A stretch of DNA of 64,000 nt from Anagrus nilaparvatae (taxonomy: Eukaryota > Arthropoda > Insecta > Hymenoptera > Mymaridae). The stretch covers positions 26,615,501-26,679,500 of the forward strand of contig JAKSXM010000272.1 of NCBI GenBank assembly GCA_022575985.1. The letters run 5' to 3'. Of the stretch, positions 45,682-58,886 are shown in pieces (position 1 is the first letter of the stretch; the number at the start of each line of letters is the position of its first letter). Below the pieces are notes generated by a model. That model ran no database searches. It worked only from the letters and a program-made list of their open reading frames with translations, and was not told where the DNA came from. A program made the position numbers and the translations under genes.

Positions 45682-46642
45682 TTAATCTTCAATATTATTT
45701 TTTTTAAGATACTTCTTTTTTGGTGGATTTTCCAAAAGTTCCTTATTCCTAATTACGTCTAAATGATTATTTCTTATCATTTTTTCTTCCCATTCTAATA
45801 GCTCTTTTTTATATATTTCATCTTTAGCTTTTGTACTCTTTCTATATTCTTCTTTTATATCTTCAGATAAATTTTTCCATTCATTACCACATTGTTTTAG
45901 CCAATCCTGTAAGTGAATATAGTTTTTTAATATTAGTAAAAAATAGTAGATTTATTTAAAATTACTAACTGTTTGTTTCATATTTTTATCTCGGGATGGC
46001 GAATTATCTGCCACGAACTGTAAAAATGGGCTGAGTGGTTTTTTCGGTATGCCTAAGGCTTTTTTTTTCTAAAATTAAAAATTAAAAATTAATACAAAAG
46101 TAAAATAAAGATTAAAAAATAGTTAATTACCTCCTTGATTTTCGAAGCATTAGTCTTTTGTCTATTTAATTGAATTGTATTTTTGATTAATTCTTTTTGT
46201 TCTTCTGTAATTAAATTTTTATATTCTCCAGTTTTTTTAGTATATTCTTCCTTTTCTAAAAGATAATCTTTTTGATATTGTTCTTTTAATTCAGGATCAC
46301 AAGTTTTCCATTCTTGAGCAATTAACTTCATTATTTCTTTTGATGAAACTTCTGGTTGATTTTCTAAAATTTTAGGTCTCGCTGACATTGCAAACCTAAT
46401 ATAAGGTAGTAATGGCCTTTTTGGTCTTACTGGTAATCCTAATTTTTCTAAAGATTTATTTGATAAGGTTGCACATCTTACACTGGTTTGAAGAATTGTA
46501 TTTCTTGTAAAGAATTTTGAAAATTAAAAATTTAGAACAATTTTATAAATAATAATAAATATTATGCTTACCTATTACAGAAAAGGTTATGTGAATTAAG
46601 TATATTGTTTAAGCCGCAAGTAAATAATCTACTTGAAGTCAT
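45682..46642 (-). CDS. TFAM: Mitochondrial transcription factor A (TFAM)
   Basis: It packages and bends mtDNA and activates mitochondrial transcription. Exons (minus): 46572-46642, 46131-46503, 45970-46068 and 45682-45906; 255 aa, phases consistent. The N-terminus (MTSSRLFTCGLNN..) is Arg/Ser-rich without acidic residues, like a mitochondrial targeting peptide. HMG box A (about 49-118) shows RPKRPLLPYIRF, then ARPKI, EIMKLIAQEWK and a following Lys/Glu helix. A linker (residues about 119-148) joins box B, which starts KKKALGIPKKPLSPFLQF (149 on) and continues DWLKQCGNEWKNLSEDIKEEY. The tail is basic (PPKKKYLKKNN) and short. It is head-to-head with RABGGTA. Two HMG boxes with a targeting-like start distinguish it from single-box HMG proteins. 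Confidence 0.92.
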
Positions 46643-47360
46643 GATTAAAATTTTTTTATTTTCAATATTAAATTTAATAAAAAAATGAATGTTGTTTTTT
46701 TTTTCGAAACCGCAGGTTTCAATTATATTACTACGCGTCTATATATAAATATATTTCCGAAATGTGCCAGTTGTTTTTTGGTCTTTTTGTTTTTTTTATT
46801 ATTATTATTACCCATGCCGGCTTGAAACTTGAAATGTGGGTTAAGGTTAGTATAGTTTTTGAGTAGCGTCTGTATGGTCTGAAACTCTGAAATCGATGCT
46901 GAAATCGGAGAGAAACTATCCGAAATTAAAGTTTCTTATTTTTTTTCAATAAAAAAATTTAATAAAAAACATAATTATTTTGTCGTTTTTTTTTCATATA
47001 GGTAGAGTGGTAGACTTGAATATTGCGGGTTTTTTAATATAAAGATGGCAGCAGCAAAAAGCAAAGCATATACTTTATTTGTTATGTTTTTTTGTTAGTT
47101 GTTACTCACATAATTTTATCAAGCCACAATCATCAAAATTATCATCTAAAAAGTTAACAACACGCATTGCTTATTACTACAGAATAGAAAAAGTTCATGT
47201 AGGGAAATACAAAAATCTCTGTAAAAGCTTTTATCATCAATTAATTTCAATAAATTTAATAATTATTGTATTATTATTGTATATTATAATTATTTATTAT
47301 TATTGTATTTACTTTTAGATTTAATTACTAAATCCTAGAAGTAAAGAATTTTTTTTAATC
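46643..47360. promoter_or_regulatory. Divergent promoter region of TFAM and RABGGTA, with a small upstream ORF
   Basis: About 720 bp separates the two start codons. The part 46700-46930 is less AT-rich and contains CpGs and GTGGGTTAAGGTTAG. An ATG at 47045 opens a 17-codon frame (MAAAKSKAYTLF..) that stops at once; it is probably a 5' UTR uORF of the RABGGTA transcript. No separate gene is supported. Confidence 0.4.
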
Positions 47361-49397
47361 ATGGTAAGTTTTGAAATATGTAAAAGTTGTAAACGTCTTC
47401 AGACAAAATTTTAAGTCAACAAATTTTTATTTTATAGCATGGTCGAGTTAAGGTTCGAACAACTGCTGAACAAGAATTAATAAAGAAAGCTGAAAAAGAA
47501 AAAAAAGCATTAGAGTTTAGAAAAGGAATTGATTACATTTTTCAAAAAGTATTTCAATTTTTTTATTAAAATATTAATAAATCAATTAATAAGCATTTTT
47601 TTTAGAGAAAAAATAATGAATGGGATGAAGAATTATTAAATTTAACTGGAAAAATACTTGTTTACAATCCAGATGTTTACACATTATGGAACATTCGAAG
47701 AGAATGTATTTTAAACAATAAATGGTTGGGTATAACTGAAAATTATATTTTTTGTTTGTTAGAATAAATTTATGAATTTTTTTGTTTTATCTAGGTCCCC
47801 TGAAGAATATGCAGATAAGCTAGAAAAGGAATTAGTTTTAACAGAAACAAGTTTAAGAGAAAATCCAAAATCTTATTGTGTATGGCATCAAAGAGTTTGG
47901 ATTATTGAAAAATTACCATCACCCAATTGGAAAAGAGAATTAGAATTATGTAATAAATGTTTAAATCTTGATGAAAGGAACTGTATGTATTATATCAATC
48001 TCAATTTTTAAACAAATTGACTAAATTTTCAAAATTTTTAATATTTTAGTTCATTGTTGGACTTATCGGCAATATGCTGTAAATAAATCAAATGTTCCCG
48101 ATGAAGAAGAATTGAATTTTACAACGCTTAAAATATCAAATAATTTTTCTAATTATTCTTCATGGCATTATAGAAGTAAATTATTAAAAAAATTATATCC
48201 AAGCAATGTTAATGATTTACCAATACGAGATGACATTCATAATACAGGTAATAAGTATTTATTATATAAAAAACAAGTTTCAATTTTTTTAATTTTTCTA
48301 TTTTTTCAGAGCTTGATTTAGTTATGAATGCAACATTTACAGATCCGAATGATTCTAGTACTTGGTTTTATCACAGATGGTTATTGAATTATTGGAAACA
48401 AACTCAAAAGTTTTGGTGTGCTATGATATCTAAAAGTTTTATTACCATATCATTTCACCTAGAAACTGACTCAAGCTTTAAATTGTATGTAAATAACGAA
48501 CAATTTGAATGTAAATGGAAATCTGCTAATGGAAAAAAATCATCATATATATGGGAATGTGATTTAAAAACATCTTTTGAAAATGTGAATGATAAAATTG
48601 AATTAAAATTTGAAAATAATGTGTATACTTTTGAACCGTTAAGTAAATCTGATTTTATTTGCTATGGTAACAAAGTAAATAAAAATAATAGTAATCCAAA
48701 GTTAATCGAACAATTAAATAATTATGAAATGCTGTCACAAATGGAACCCAATAATAAATGGTCAAGATTAACTAGCGTGCAATTAATGATGAATATAAAT
48801 TTCATAAAATACTATAAAAATATTTTAGACGAAATTAATAAATTAATTAATATTGATTCAATTCGAACTAACTACTATAAGGATTTACGTAAGTATAATT
48901 ACTTCAAAATATTTTTTTTATGAGCTTAAAATTTAATTTTAATTTCAGGAAGCAAATGTTTACTGGAAAAAGAATTATATCAATTAAAAAATGAAAATAA
49001 TTGTATAAATGAAATTCAAAATATTAATTTATCAAACTTAGAGCTAACAAGTATTTCTAGTCAAGAACCATATTTTACATTTTTTAAGACAGTCAATTTT
49101 AGCAATAACTTTCTTGCTAACAAACTATATCAACTTTGGAATCTAAGACAATGTACTGTACTTGATTTATCAAATAATGGTATTATCTTTTTAAAATCAT
49201 TTCCGATGCTTCCAAATTTAAAAGTATTAACATTAGCTAATAATAAAATATCAAGCTGCGAAGAAGTGCTAAACTTAATAAATAAACTTAAGTCCTTAAA
49301 AAAACTTGATATAAAAGATAATCCACTTGATAATAACAAAGATTCATTTTTAACTAATTTAAAAAATAATTTTGCTTTTATTGAAATAATTATTTAA
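47361..49397 (+). CDS. RABGGTA: Rab geranylgeranyltransferase alpha subunit (RabGGTase II alpha)
   Basis: With the beta subunit and Rab escort protein it attaches geranylgeranyl groups to C-terminal cysteines of Rab GTPases in the cytosol. Exons: 47361-47363 (the ATG alone), 47438-47548, 47606-47724, 47795-47982, 48050-48247, 48310-48888 and 48949-49397; 548 aa (human about 567). The start MHGRVKVRT matches the family start. Five PFTA repeats are visible (NPDVYTLWNIRRE, SYCVWHQRVWI, FHCWTYRQYAV, YSSWHYRSKLL, SSTWFYHRWLL), then a beta-rich Ig-like insert (about 220-290), EPNNKWSRLT, and C-terminal leucine-rich repeats (VLDLSNNGI, VLTLANNKI, KLDIKDNPL). The insert and LRRs separate it from farnesyltransferase alpha. 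AATAAA lies near 49440. The first intron directly follows the ATG. Confidence 0.93.
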
Positions 49398-51073
49398 TGT
49401 TTGAAATTATTTTTGTGCTGTTATAAAATTGTTTTTGTTAATAAAATTTTTAAAATAATTGCACTAGAAATTGTAAATACTTTTAATGAACTATAAATAT
49501 AATAAATTTAAAATATTTTAACGATTTTTTATAAACAAAAAATTATTTAGTGATAATCAGGACTTTTTAATAAAAGAATATCTTATGTGATTCCTAATAT
49601 ACCTATATGTGAAATAACCCATGATTTGGTAATTCCCATAACATGATTATATTCTCTGTCATTATCAAAATCAACTTATTTTTCTTTTGGGATATTAAAA
49701 GTATAAACATTAAAATTATTATTTAAAAAAAAATCGAGTCATCAAGAAAAAATTATTAAACAATGACGTAATTTGCACTTTGAAAAAAGAGTATATAGGT
49801 ATTTAAATTCATTTGTGTTATTGTATACAATTGCATTATTTTATTCTACTTATGTACATTGTAGGTAATTGTTTCTTAACTCGTTTTGTATATAGACATG
49901 CATTAAATCAAAATAAATAAAAATAATTTATATAAACAAAAATATTTAAATAAATTTTATTGCAAAATATTCATTCTTCTTTTTTTTGTTGTGCTTATGC
50001 ATATGATATAAAATATACAGGGTGACAAAAAATCTAAAGTTGATATTATGAAAATTTTTTCTTGCTTGTAGGTAATTAGATTTTTTATCGGATAAATTTA
50101 ATTTGAAAAAAAATACATAAACTCATCTCTTGGAATTATTATATTTTTTTTTATTGTAAGTAGGCGTTTTTTTTCAAGTGATTGGGAAAAAAAGAAAGAA
50201 AAAAGAGTGGAGGGAAGGGAAGTCCGTCGCACCCAGAGGTCGGCAATACAGACGTCATCTCGCATATTATATTCATATAATATCGGCACTCATCAAAAAA
50301 GTATGCTCTCGACTCTTTCTCTCTCTTTTACTTTTTTTTGTGTGTCATTGTGACATACAAGACAAAAAGTTAATTACTCTTTAAAAATAATTTATATTTT
50401 TTTATTTTAGTAGTAATTGTGTGTTTTATTCGAAAACTAATATTTTACGTCCTGTTCCTCTTTCTGGTTTAAGAATAATGACGAAGAGTGTTATACAAAG
50501 CGTTTATCGCTTTTTTCATTCATTTCCTTGTACTTTCTCGTAAATAGTGTAAGTAATACATTCAAGGAATTTTTACGTTATTAGAAATTATTTTTTTTAT
50601 ACTACATTATAAACTCACCGTCATCATTCTTCATTTATCAAAAACCGTTAAAAAAAATTTTTTTTAATACAAATTAATCATCAACATTTATTAATTTATA
50701 ACGAATAAATTTATAATCATTTCTCTAAACACTCTTTTTTTAACGGTCGTTATGTGCAGTTTATATCATGGTTTATATGTTTATTGTGAAGGATTACTTT
50801 TTTTAACATTATAATATAACTTTGTGCAATAAATTCATTGTAGATGAAATGAAATTAAAATTGTAAATAAGTATAGGTAATCGAAAAATAAATTTTGCAC
50901 TTTTTGTATTAATTACAGAATACACGAAGGAAGCGATGTCTGGATGCAAATACTTATTGTGAATTATTGTGCAAAAAGTGTCAAGTTGTTATACAAAATA
51001 TTTTTTGATAAAATACATACGCACGCGAAATTAAAGTATTATTAAATAAAATTTAAGAAACAAGAATAGGATA
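49398..51073. other. Intergenic region with the AGFG1 upstream/5' UTR zone
   Basis: The RABGGTA 3' UTR occupies the first part. A less AT-rich block at 50210-50310 (GTCGCACCCAGAGGTCGG) and a pyrimidine-rich stretch near 50310-50335 (TCTTTCTCTCTCTTTTAC) may mark the promoter or first non-coding exon of AGFG1. No coding exon is supported. Confidence 0.35.
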
Positions 51074-52724
51074 ATGGCATCAGCAAAGAAAAAACAAGAT
51101 GAAAAAAATTTAAAAAGTTTAAGAGAATTAGTCTCTTTGCCTGGTAACAAGGAATGTTTTGATTGTAACCAACGAGGACCAACTTATGCTAATATGACAA
51201 TAGGTTCATTCGTATGTACTACTTGTTCTGGCATGTTGTAAGTAAAATTGAATACAGATTTAAAAATATATTTTTTAAAATAATTTATATTTTTTCTTAT
51301 TAAATTTTGTAGAAGAGGATTAACACCACCCCACAGAGTGAAATCCATATCGATGGCAACTTTTACACAAGAAGAAATTGATTTTTTAAAAGAACGAGGC
51401 AATGATTATTGTCGACCTATTTGGCTGGGCTTAATGCCTCAAAACGCCCAACCTCAATCAAATAAAGATGAACAAAAAATGAAAGACTTTATGAGTGCAA
51501 AATATGAATTAAAAAGATTTTACCTTGATCCAAATATGGCTAATCAATTAACTAACAATCATAAATTGTCTCGACAAAATGCTGTTAAATATAAAGTACA
51601 AGGAAATGATAAAAATTTTAATACTTTAAAGTCACCACCAAGTAAATCATCATTGTTGTCATTACCTAATTCATTTGCGTCCAATAATAGTAATACTATT
51701 AACCAAAAATCAAAAGATGCTGTTGAACTTATTAATTCTAATAATGTAGATTTTATAGCTGATTTTAGCAAAGTACCTGAACCTTGTCCGCTAAGTATTC
51801 CAATTTCAAAGTTTAATAATATACAACCGATTGTGCCGCAACCCTCTTTTGCAAATTTTGATAATAATCCTATTTTTGACTCAAGTAAATGTATGAACAA
51901 AAATTTTTTTAATTTAATTATAAAAATTTTTTAATGAAAACAATTAATGATTTTCAGCTTTATCTAATGTTAATCAAACAAATCCATCCAATTTCTTAAA
52001 TAATACTAATGGAGTAATAAATTCTCCACCACCGTCCGAGGATAGATATGCTGCCTTAAAAGATTTAGATTGTATGATGAAACAAGCAACATTAAGAGAT
52101 GATTCTAAAATTACTAATAATGGTAATTAATATTTATATGATTTTTCTTATTTTTTATACTTATGTTAATAATAATTTGAATAACTCAATTTTTTAGTCG
52201 CAAATGCAAGCTGGTCTACATTTGATCAAAGTAATAACTCCTCATTTATTTCTAATCCTTTTGCTACTGAAGATTTATGGCAACCTTCTTTTAATAACGT
52301 TATAAATAATAACCTCAACAATTCTAATAATAATAATTTTCAAAATAATGACGTCTTTTCGATAAATCCTGCAAATCCTTTTCGACAAGCACAAGTTTCT
52401 ATATTTAATAATGGTAAATTTTATATTTAATAAAAATGAAATTAATGAAATAAAGTTATTAAAAAAAAAAAAAATTTAGATTTCAACTGGTTTGGAACAG
52501 AATCTCAAAACTTGGAAAATTCATCTTCTAGTCATTTATCTCCTTTTTCAAACAAATCTTGGCAGTCTTCAGTATCAGCTTTTAAAGCTAATCCTTTTGC
52601 TGTAAGTTTTAAACTTAAATGTACAGAATAAAATTTGATGCTGTAAATAATTTATTTGTTAATATTATAGGTTGGTTCTGGTTTAGGTGATATATCACGA
52701 AATTCAAATAATCCATTTTTATGA
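51074..52724 (+). CDS. AGFG1: Arf-GAP with FG/NPF repeats (AGFG1, drongo)
   Basis: An ArfGAP-domain adaptor in endocytic and nuclear-pore-linked RNA trafficking (family knowledge). Exons: 51074-51237, 51313-51884, 51958-52122, 52198-52413, 52480-52601 and 52671-52724; 430 aa in a consistent frame. The ArfGAP zinc finger is complete: CFDC, 16 residues, CTTC, followed by SGMLRGLTPPHRVKSISM with the candidate catalytic Arg, then FTQEEIDFLKERGND and IWLGL (about residues 30-100). The rest is low-complexity, rich in Asn and Ser. It carries SEDRYAALKDLD, a family hallmark, and NPF motifs (SNPFATE, ANPFRQA, ANPFAVG, NNPFL) that bind EH domains. The last residues are NNPFL. Mammalian FG repeats are largely replaced by Asn-rich sequence, perhaps because of the AT bias. 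Confidence 0.93.
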
Positions 52725-54321
52725 TCAAAAAATACAAAAAATAATTGTTAAAAATTTAAAGAAGAAATTATAATTTATAAGTAGACTCTTGAAGAAAGCT
52801 TATAAAAAATATTTTATTGTACATGACATTAATAGAAAATATTTTACTAATATTTTTTTTATCTTTGATATAAGGAGCAAAAATCTCTTTCTTAACTTAA
52901 AAAAGCTCTCTTTTTTATCTAAAATATAACGCAATGTATTATTATTTATATAATTTTATATTTAATAAATTTATTTCGGGCAAGTTTTTTAAAAATATAT
53001 TTTAATAAGTGTTAAAAAAATGTTATGTAATAACATCTCCGTTGCTTTCTACAAAGCAACTTTAAAAAAATTTTATTTTATAGCTTATAATAAATGCTTA
53101 AATTTTTTTTTTATCTAGCAATTTTTATATAAAAATATATTTAAAAAGTCTCAGGGACTGTTTTTTTAATAAAAAAAGATTTCATTTAATGGAAATAACA
53201 GAGAATTATTTTTTACCTTTTTAAATAAATAGTCAGAACCTTTTTTTTTTTTTTACTTACAAAGTAAAAAAATTTTATTTAGGACAAAAATGCATATAAA
53301 TATTTCATATTTCTACAGCCGTAATAATTTATTACCAAATATACATAAATAAATGTTTTTTTTTTCTAATAAACACACATACTCAATATAATATAAACAA
53401 ATTAAAAAAAAAAAATATTTGCTTATAAATTAAATGCACACTTAAATAATTTTTTTTATCACTTAGAAAATAAAGAAAAAACGAAAAGTATAGTTAATGC
53501 AACTGAAAAACATCATGGAGATTTTTCTATTTTGCACGAAAGTTGACCAATAATTTATTTCATAAGCAACTTTTTTATCAAACTTTGCAAAGAAAAATTT
53601 TCAATTCCGTAATTTCTCAGTAGCATAAATTATATTTTTCAAAAAAACAATGCTAATAAATAAAAAATCACAAATGAACACTTAAAGTTTTTTTTAAGCC
53701 TATACAATAACAGTAGATCGATCATACTTGCACATCTTGGCTTTACTAATAAATTGTTTGCACTCCCACAAAAATGCTACAATTTTTTTTATTTAAACTA
53801 TACTAGAAAAATTTCTATATAATCTTATAAATAATTTTTCTTAATGTTTTTAAAGTATAAAAAAATGATGACGAATACAAAAAAATTTATTCGTTCATCA
53901 ATTTCATCAATAATAGTAAAAAACTCCTCTTTTTTTCTCGTATTATATAAAACTATTGTTCATGTAGAGATGATATAATTGAAAAGTAGGTATACATTAA
54001 ATGGATAATAACAATTTGTCAAAAAAAATTGACAAGCGATGATCAAAACTACATGAAAAATTAATAACAAATAAATGGCTCTAAAAGATATATAAAAATG
54101 AAAATAAAAATCTTTTAGCAGATAAGAAAAATATCTATACTTATATGTAAATAAATATATATAATTTTTTTATTATTATTAGTAATATGCATAGAATGAT
54201 TTCTGTAAAAAAAAATTAAAAAAAAAAGCGTATATGGACGATTACTCATTTAATTGTCATTTTTTTGTCAGTCAATTAATAATAATAATAATCGAGAACG
54301 GATCAATTAAATATAGTTATT
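52725..54321. other. Convergent 3' flanks of AGFG1 and dock
   Basis: AATAAA near 52961 could end the AGFG1 transcript. Long poly-T/poly-A runs dominate and no coding exon is supported. The part near 54322 is probably the dock 3' UTR. Confidence 0.4.
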
Positions 54322-55951
54322 TTAGCAACCATTGCTACTTGGGTTTCCAACTTTTGGCAAAGGTCTTACTAAATACAGTTTTTCTCCTTGTTTATTCGTG
54401 TAAATTGGCGCTCTTTGATAATGATCTACTAGTTGATCTAAATTATGAAATTTCCTTTGGCCGATACAATACAATGATCCTTCAACATGTACCCTAAAAT
54501 GCTTATTGCGACCTGGTGCTTTTAATGACACCGAATAATCACCTACCTAAAATTTTATAAAAAACATATAATAATTACAGATTAAATAATTTTTGATTAT
54601 GAATAATTATGTATTTCTTCAGATTTCATAGGAAAGAGTTTAAATAGAACTAATTTTAATTTTTTTTAACATATTTAAAAAATTTTTCTAAAATTTTATA
54701 TAAATTCCCAAAATTAATCAAAATTACTTTTTATTTAAACTTAATTGTTATCCAAAACTTTTTAAATTAAAAAGTAAATACAAATAACCTTTAACAATGA
54801 GAATACTACTTACATTCGTTTCACTATCTCTAATAAGAAAATCACCATCATGACCATGATTATTAAGAAGAGTATCACATTGTGATCTTGTAATGCTTCC
54901 ATAATACCATGGTTTTCCCAATAAATGTGGCCTTTCACCCACAGAATTAGTTGCATTATTTACTGAGTTAGAGTTTGTGTGAGGATGATTGTTTCTTTTT
55001 TCAAGCGAATCACCTATTCCAATTTCACTACCTGCATTATTTGTATTACTACTACTAATTCCTACATGTTCTCTAAATGGTTGAGTCAAATACTCACTGA
55101 GTTCTTGTAAATAATTTCGAGGAACAAGACCAACTTGACCTTGACCATTTCGTGCCTTATACCACTCTGGATCCGATGGTGGTCGATCTATTATTTCTAA
55201 GCGATCACCTTTTTCAAAGGATAATTCTTGATCATTATTTGATGAAAATGAGTATAGAGCAACAACGATATCCAAAACATTTTCAGCCATAGCATATGTA
55301 TGCAACGTGTCATCGTTATCAACTTCTTCTTGTGTGTAATTTGATGGAAACCATCCTGCTTGAGTTCCACTTTGTCCTCTCCACCAGCCATCATTACTTT
55401 TTTCAAGAATTAGTATTCTTGTACCCTTAACTAAAGAGAGTTCATCAGCTTGTTGAGCCTGATAATTATATTTCACCACTGCTGTTCCTATGGCTTCACT
55501 TGGATCTGCTGGTAATCTACGAGACATTATGGGAGAATCTACAGCACGTGAAGGTGAGTTACTAGATGGCAAAGTTTTAGAACCAGAACCTTTTTTCACT
55601 TTTTTCTTTATGCTGTCAAATAAAGAGGGTTTTTCTTTTTTAACGTAATTACTGGGAACGTATCCTGCTTGACCTCTTGAACTTTGGACTCTCCACCAAT
55701 GTTTTGAATCATCCAATAATAAATATCTTTCGTTTTTTCGAAGATCCAATTCTTGGGCACCTTGGGCCTCATAATCGTACTTTGCGACAACGTAACATAC
55801 GTCGTCCTGATTCGCTTTTCCTGTATAGATAATAATAGCTAAATATTATTTGATAATTAAAAAAAAAATGCATGCATCTTATACACTTAATTAAAAAATA
55901 CTTGAAACAACATTTAAATTTTTAAGACATACCATGCTTCATAGCTGCCAT
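54322..55951 (-). CDS. dock: Dreadlocks / Nck SH3-SH3-SH3-SH2 adaptor
   Basis: A cytoplasmic adaptor linking tyrosine-phosphorylated receptors to Pak/WASP actin signalling, best known in axon guidance. Exons (minus): 55933-55951, 54814-55820 and 54322-54546; 416 aa with a consistent frame. SH3-1 is at about 15-68 ([27 protein letters not shown]), SH3-2 at about 118-172 ([28 protein letters not shown]) and SH3-3 at about 188-246 ([29 protein letters not shown]). The SH2 is at about 310-405 ([19 protein letters not shown] with the phosphotyrosine-binding Arg, KHFRV). An intron splits the SH2 after SETN. The first exon encodes MAAMKHG. An alternative first exon of the same length lies at 56649-56667. 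Domain order and the FLIRDSE context make Nck/dock firm. Confidence 0.95.
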
Positions 55952-56648
55952 GTGCGAACAAAAATTTGACGATTACTAAAAATCTTTTTAACTATACAAG
56001 GAAAAATTGTCTTTTAACGAGTGGACCTCAAATATGAGATGAATAATCTGTATATTGTGTGTATATGTGTGTATTTATGTCAAACTAGTTTAAATCATCT
56101 AGACATTCTTTCTTTTTTTATTTAACAATAATAATTTTTTTTCGTTAAATAAGTTCAATGCCCAAATTTTAGAATTCTGCCAGTTTTGAATTCATAATCC
56201 ATTGTTTGCATCATTACAGCAAGCGTAAACATAACTGAGACTTTTTAAATAAATAATAAAAATCATAAGTATTTAAATAAATAATATTCTACTTTATAAA
56301 TACAAATAAAAATTACATACATTATTGCATTCAATATTAAACACCCTTAACATAATTTTAAAATTCTTTTACTTGTATTTGTAAAAACAATTAATATTTA
56401 TCTCTAAATAATTAACATTTAATTAACTATCAATGCCAAATAGAATTTTGGAGTCACGACTAAATAAAATAACACGATGATTCATGTAACTCCAAAAAAA
56501 AAATAAAAAATATAACAAAGCAAATACCAATTAAATGTAAAAATAACACTTAAAAAAAATGAAAGTAAGTATATATTTTTGAAAAAATTTTTTAAATGTC
56601 TATTGATTCTAGAAATAGCATGTAATTTAGATACAAGTAAATTCTTAC

Positions 56649-56667
56649 CAATCTTCAAACTCGACAT
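56649..56667 (-). CDS. dock: Alternative first coding exon of dock
   Basis: ATG at 56667 encodes MSSLKI plus the first base of Gly, then donor G|GTAAGA. It is 19 nt long, exactly like the proximal first exon (55933-55951, MAAMKH-G), and has the same phase. Either exon therefore joins the shared exon at 55820 to give ...GKANQDDV. This implies two transcripts from two promoters differing only in the first six residues. Transcript evidence is lacking. Confidence 0.6.
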
Positions 56668-58700
56668 ATTCCCTCATGAAAAAAAAATTATATTGCAGTC
56701 GGCTTGTTCGTATATTTTAACAAGATGATAGTTTCAGTAACTACACTACTTTTATTATTTTAACTTAATAATATCTTTTTTTCTCCTACTACTGACAATG
56801 AAAATAATTAAATTAAAAAATAACGTTTTTTTACATATTAAATTAAAATAAACTTCAACATCAGCCATGAACAAATAACATTAAAACAATATTTTTTATC
56901 AAAAGTTTGTTCCTAAAACACTTATTAGTACTTTACACTATATAGCCGACAATGTTTTAAGAATAAAATTTTATTGCGCATATAATACTGCGCATAACGA
57001 GAGAAACCTCCCTTGAAAATATAACACCCTAAAGTTCCCGGAGAAAGTATTTTGCCAATAATAATAGGTGTCAAAAATTATTTTTATTTAATTGTTTTTT
57101 AATTTTTTAAGTATAATTTACATTATTGAAATAACACAAACTGGATTTACAGCATTTTTAAACACAAACAAAAATTAAAATTAGCAGGTTTTTATAATTT
57201 TTCAAAATGTAAAAAAATTTTTAGGTAATAGGAATTGCGGTATTTTAGGGGTGTCTTCATTACATATAGTAAACAATCTCAAAAGACTAGGACTCAATCA
57301 CATATTATAATACATGAATGAGGATTTAAAAAAATTTTTAATAAAAAAGGAAAATTGAAAATCATAAAAAAATTAGAAAATTTACTATAATTTTGTAATT
57401 CCTGCACATATTTAAGATTACTTTAAATAAATTATTATTTTCCTAAAAATGACATGCTATTGTTATAGCTAAAAAGTCATATTCTGATTGGCCGATATAA
57501 GTTTTTTCAGGACAGTGGCCACGCTGCGCGGCCAATGAATTCGCAATTTCTTGCTAATTCAAAATATATTAATTTTCGTTTAATTTTTGAATAGTACGAT
57601 AAAATAAAGCTCGGTCATTTTTTGCTTGATTTTAATTTTTCCTTTTACCCTATATTTTTAAAGTTTTAACTTTTCAATTTTATTGAATTATTTTTATGCA
57701 TTTTGTTTCTATAGCTACTCTCAAACATATATAATATGTCAAAACCACCCTGAATTTTTTATTCATATCAGGCTCGATTAAAAATATAATTTTAGCAAAA
57801 TTAATTTTAACAAATTTCAAATTAATAAAATTTAGAATTATTTTTTTATATAAATAAGTTTTTTAATTAGAAAGTGTTCTCATCATAATTTCAAACTAAC
57901 CCGTTAACTGAAACTATAAATAAATATTAATCTAATCCAGGACCCAAAAAACGTGAGTAATGTATAATCAAAGAATAATATATGCTGTTGCCAGAAAAAA
58001 AATGATGGCCCAAATCGCACATAAATTATAGTAAACTGCTATTTGGCCAAGGGTCGTATACGATTTTTCTGCGTCAGTGGCGAGAAATTACGATTTTATT
58101 TGGCGATTTCATGTCCACTATCCAGAAAAACAATTTTTTTTGTTGAAAATCTGGTAAATCTTAGGTTTTTTTTATTTTTTCTCATTCCGGAAAAACAAAT
58201 TATTTTTGAAAAATAATGACATATTTAAGGTCAAGGAAAATAGTATACTTAATTTATTTTTATGATAGAATTCGAGATATTAAATACCTTTTCTATAATG
58301 CAGCGGTCATTTGCAGTATACGAGTTTTAATTAATTTTTAAATCAGCTTTAAGAATATAAAATCAAATCATTTTTAATTTATAAAATTAAAAATTAAATT
58401 AACAAAATTAACATTAAAATTATTTTGAAAATTTAAATATTTTTGCCACCAAACTAAAAATCTGCCTTACCAACTTTGTTTACTGAGTGATGATAAATGA
58501 ACTTTTAATGCAAAAAATATTTTTTTGAAAATAATTCAAGTCCTTCAAATTAAATATTAGCATTTATAAATTATTGTTTCTGTATACAAAGTATATATAC
58601 AATCTAAAGATTAATTAATTTTTATCAAATTTTTGTTTTATCAAAAATTTATTCATCATTTGCATTATCTATCTCTTTCTAACTCATTCAAACAATATAA
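56668..58700. other. Divergent upstream region of dock and ITM2
   Basis: No coding exon. A block at 57495-57540 carries CTGATTGGCC and GCGGCCAATGAA, an inverted pair of CCAAT-type boxes in GC-richer sequence, possibly a promoter element or a small palindromic repeat. The part 58010-58120 has a further complex stretch that is not recognised. Confidence 0.35.
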
Positions 58701-58719
58701 GAAGTTCAGAATATGGTGG

Positions 58720-58886
58720 GGGTACCGAGTGACAACAAGCGATTCCAGAAATTTTAGTATAAAATTAACCGAGTGCAGTGTTAGGCCTATGCAGTGTTTC
58801 ATTTTGTAAATCGATAGGGATAATTATTAAACTCTACTGTATTGACACTATCCTAAATTTAATTTAATTTATTGCAAATCTAAAAG
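58720..58886 (+). other. ITM2: Likely non-coding first exon of ITM2 (5' boundary uncertain)
   Basis: The sequence AAAAG|GTAAGT at 58882-58891 is a strong splice donor. A matching acceptor (TTATTAG) precedes 59130, 24 bases before the ATG. The upstream stretch 58720-58880 is less AT-rich (GGTGGGGGTACCGAGTG, GTGTTAGGCCTATGCAGTG). The start of transcription is a guess. Confidence 0.45.

Noticed and set aside
47045..47320. Small ORF near MAAAKSKAYTLF and an adjacent Lys-rich frame
   Set aside because: I considered a mitochondrial ribosomal protein L33-like start, but the frame stops after 17 codons and the next frame lacks an ATG and any L33 motif.
51559..51900. Minus-strand 113-codon frame
   Set aside because: It is the antisense shadow of AGFG1 exon 2.
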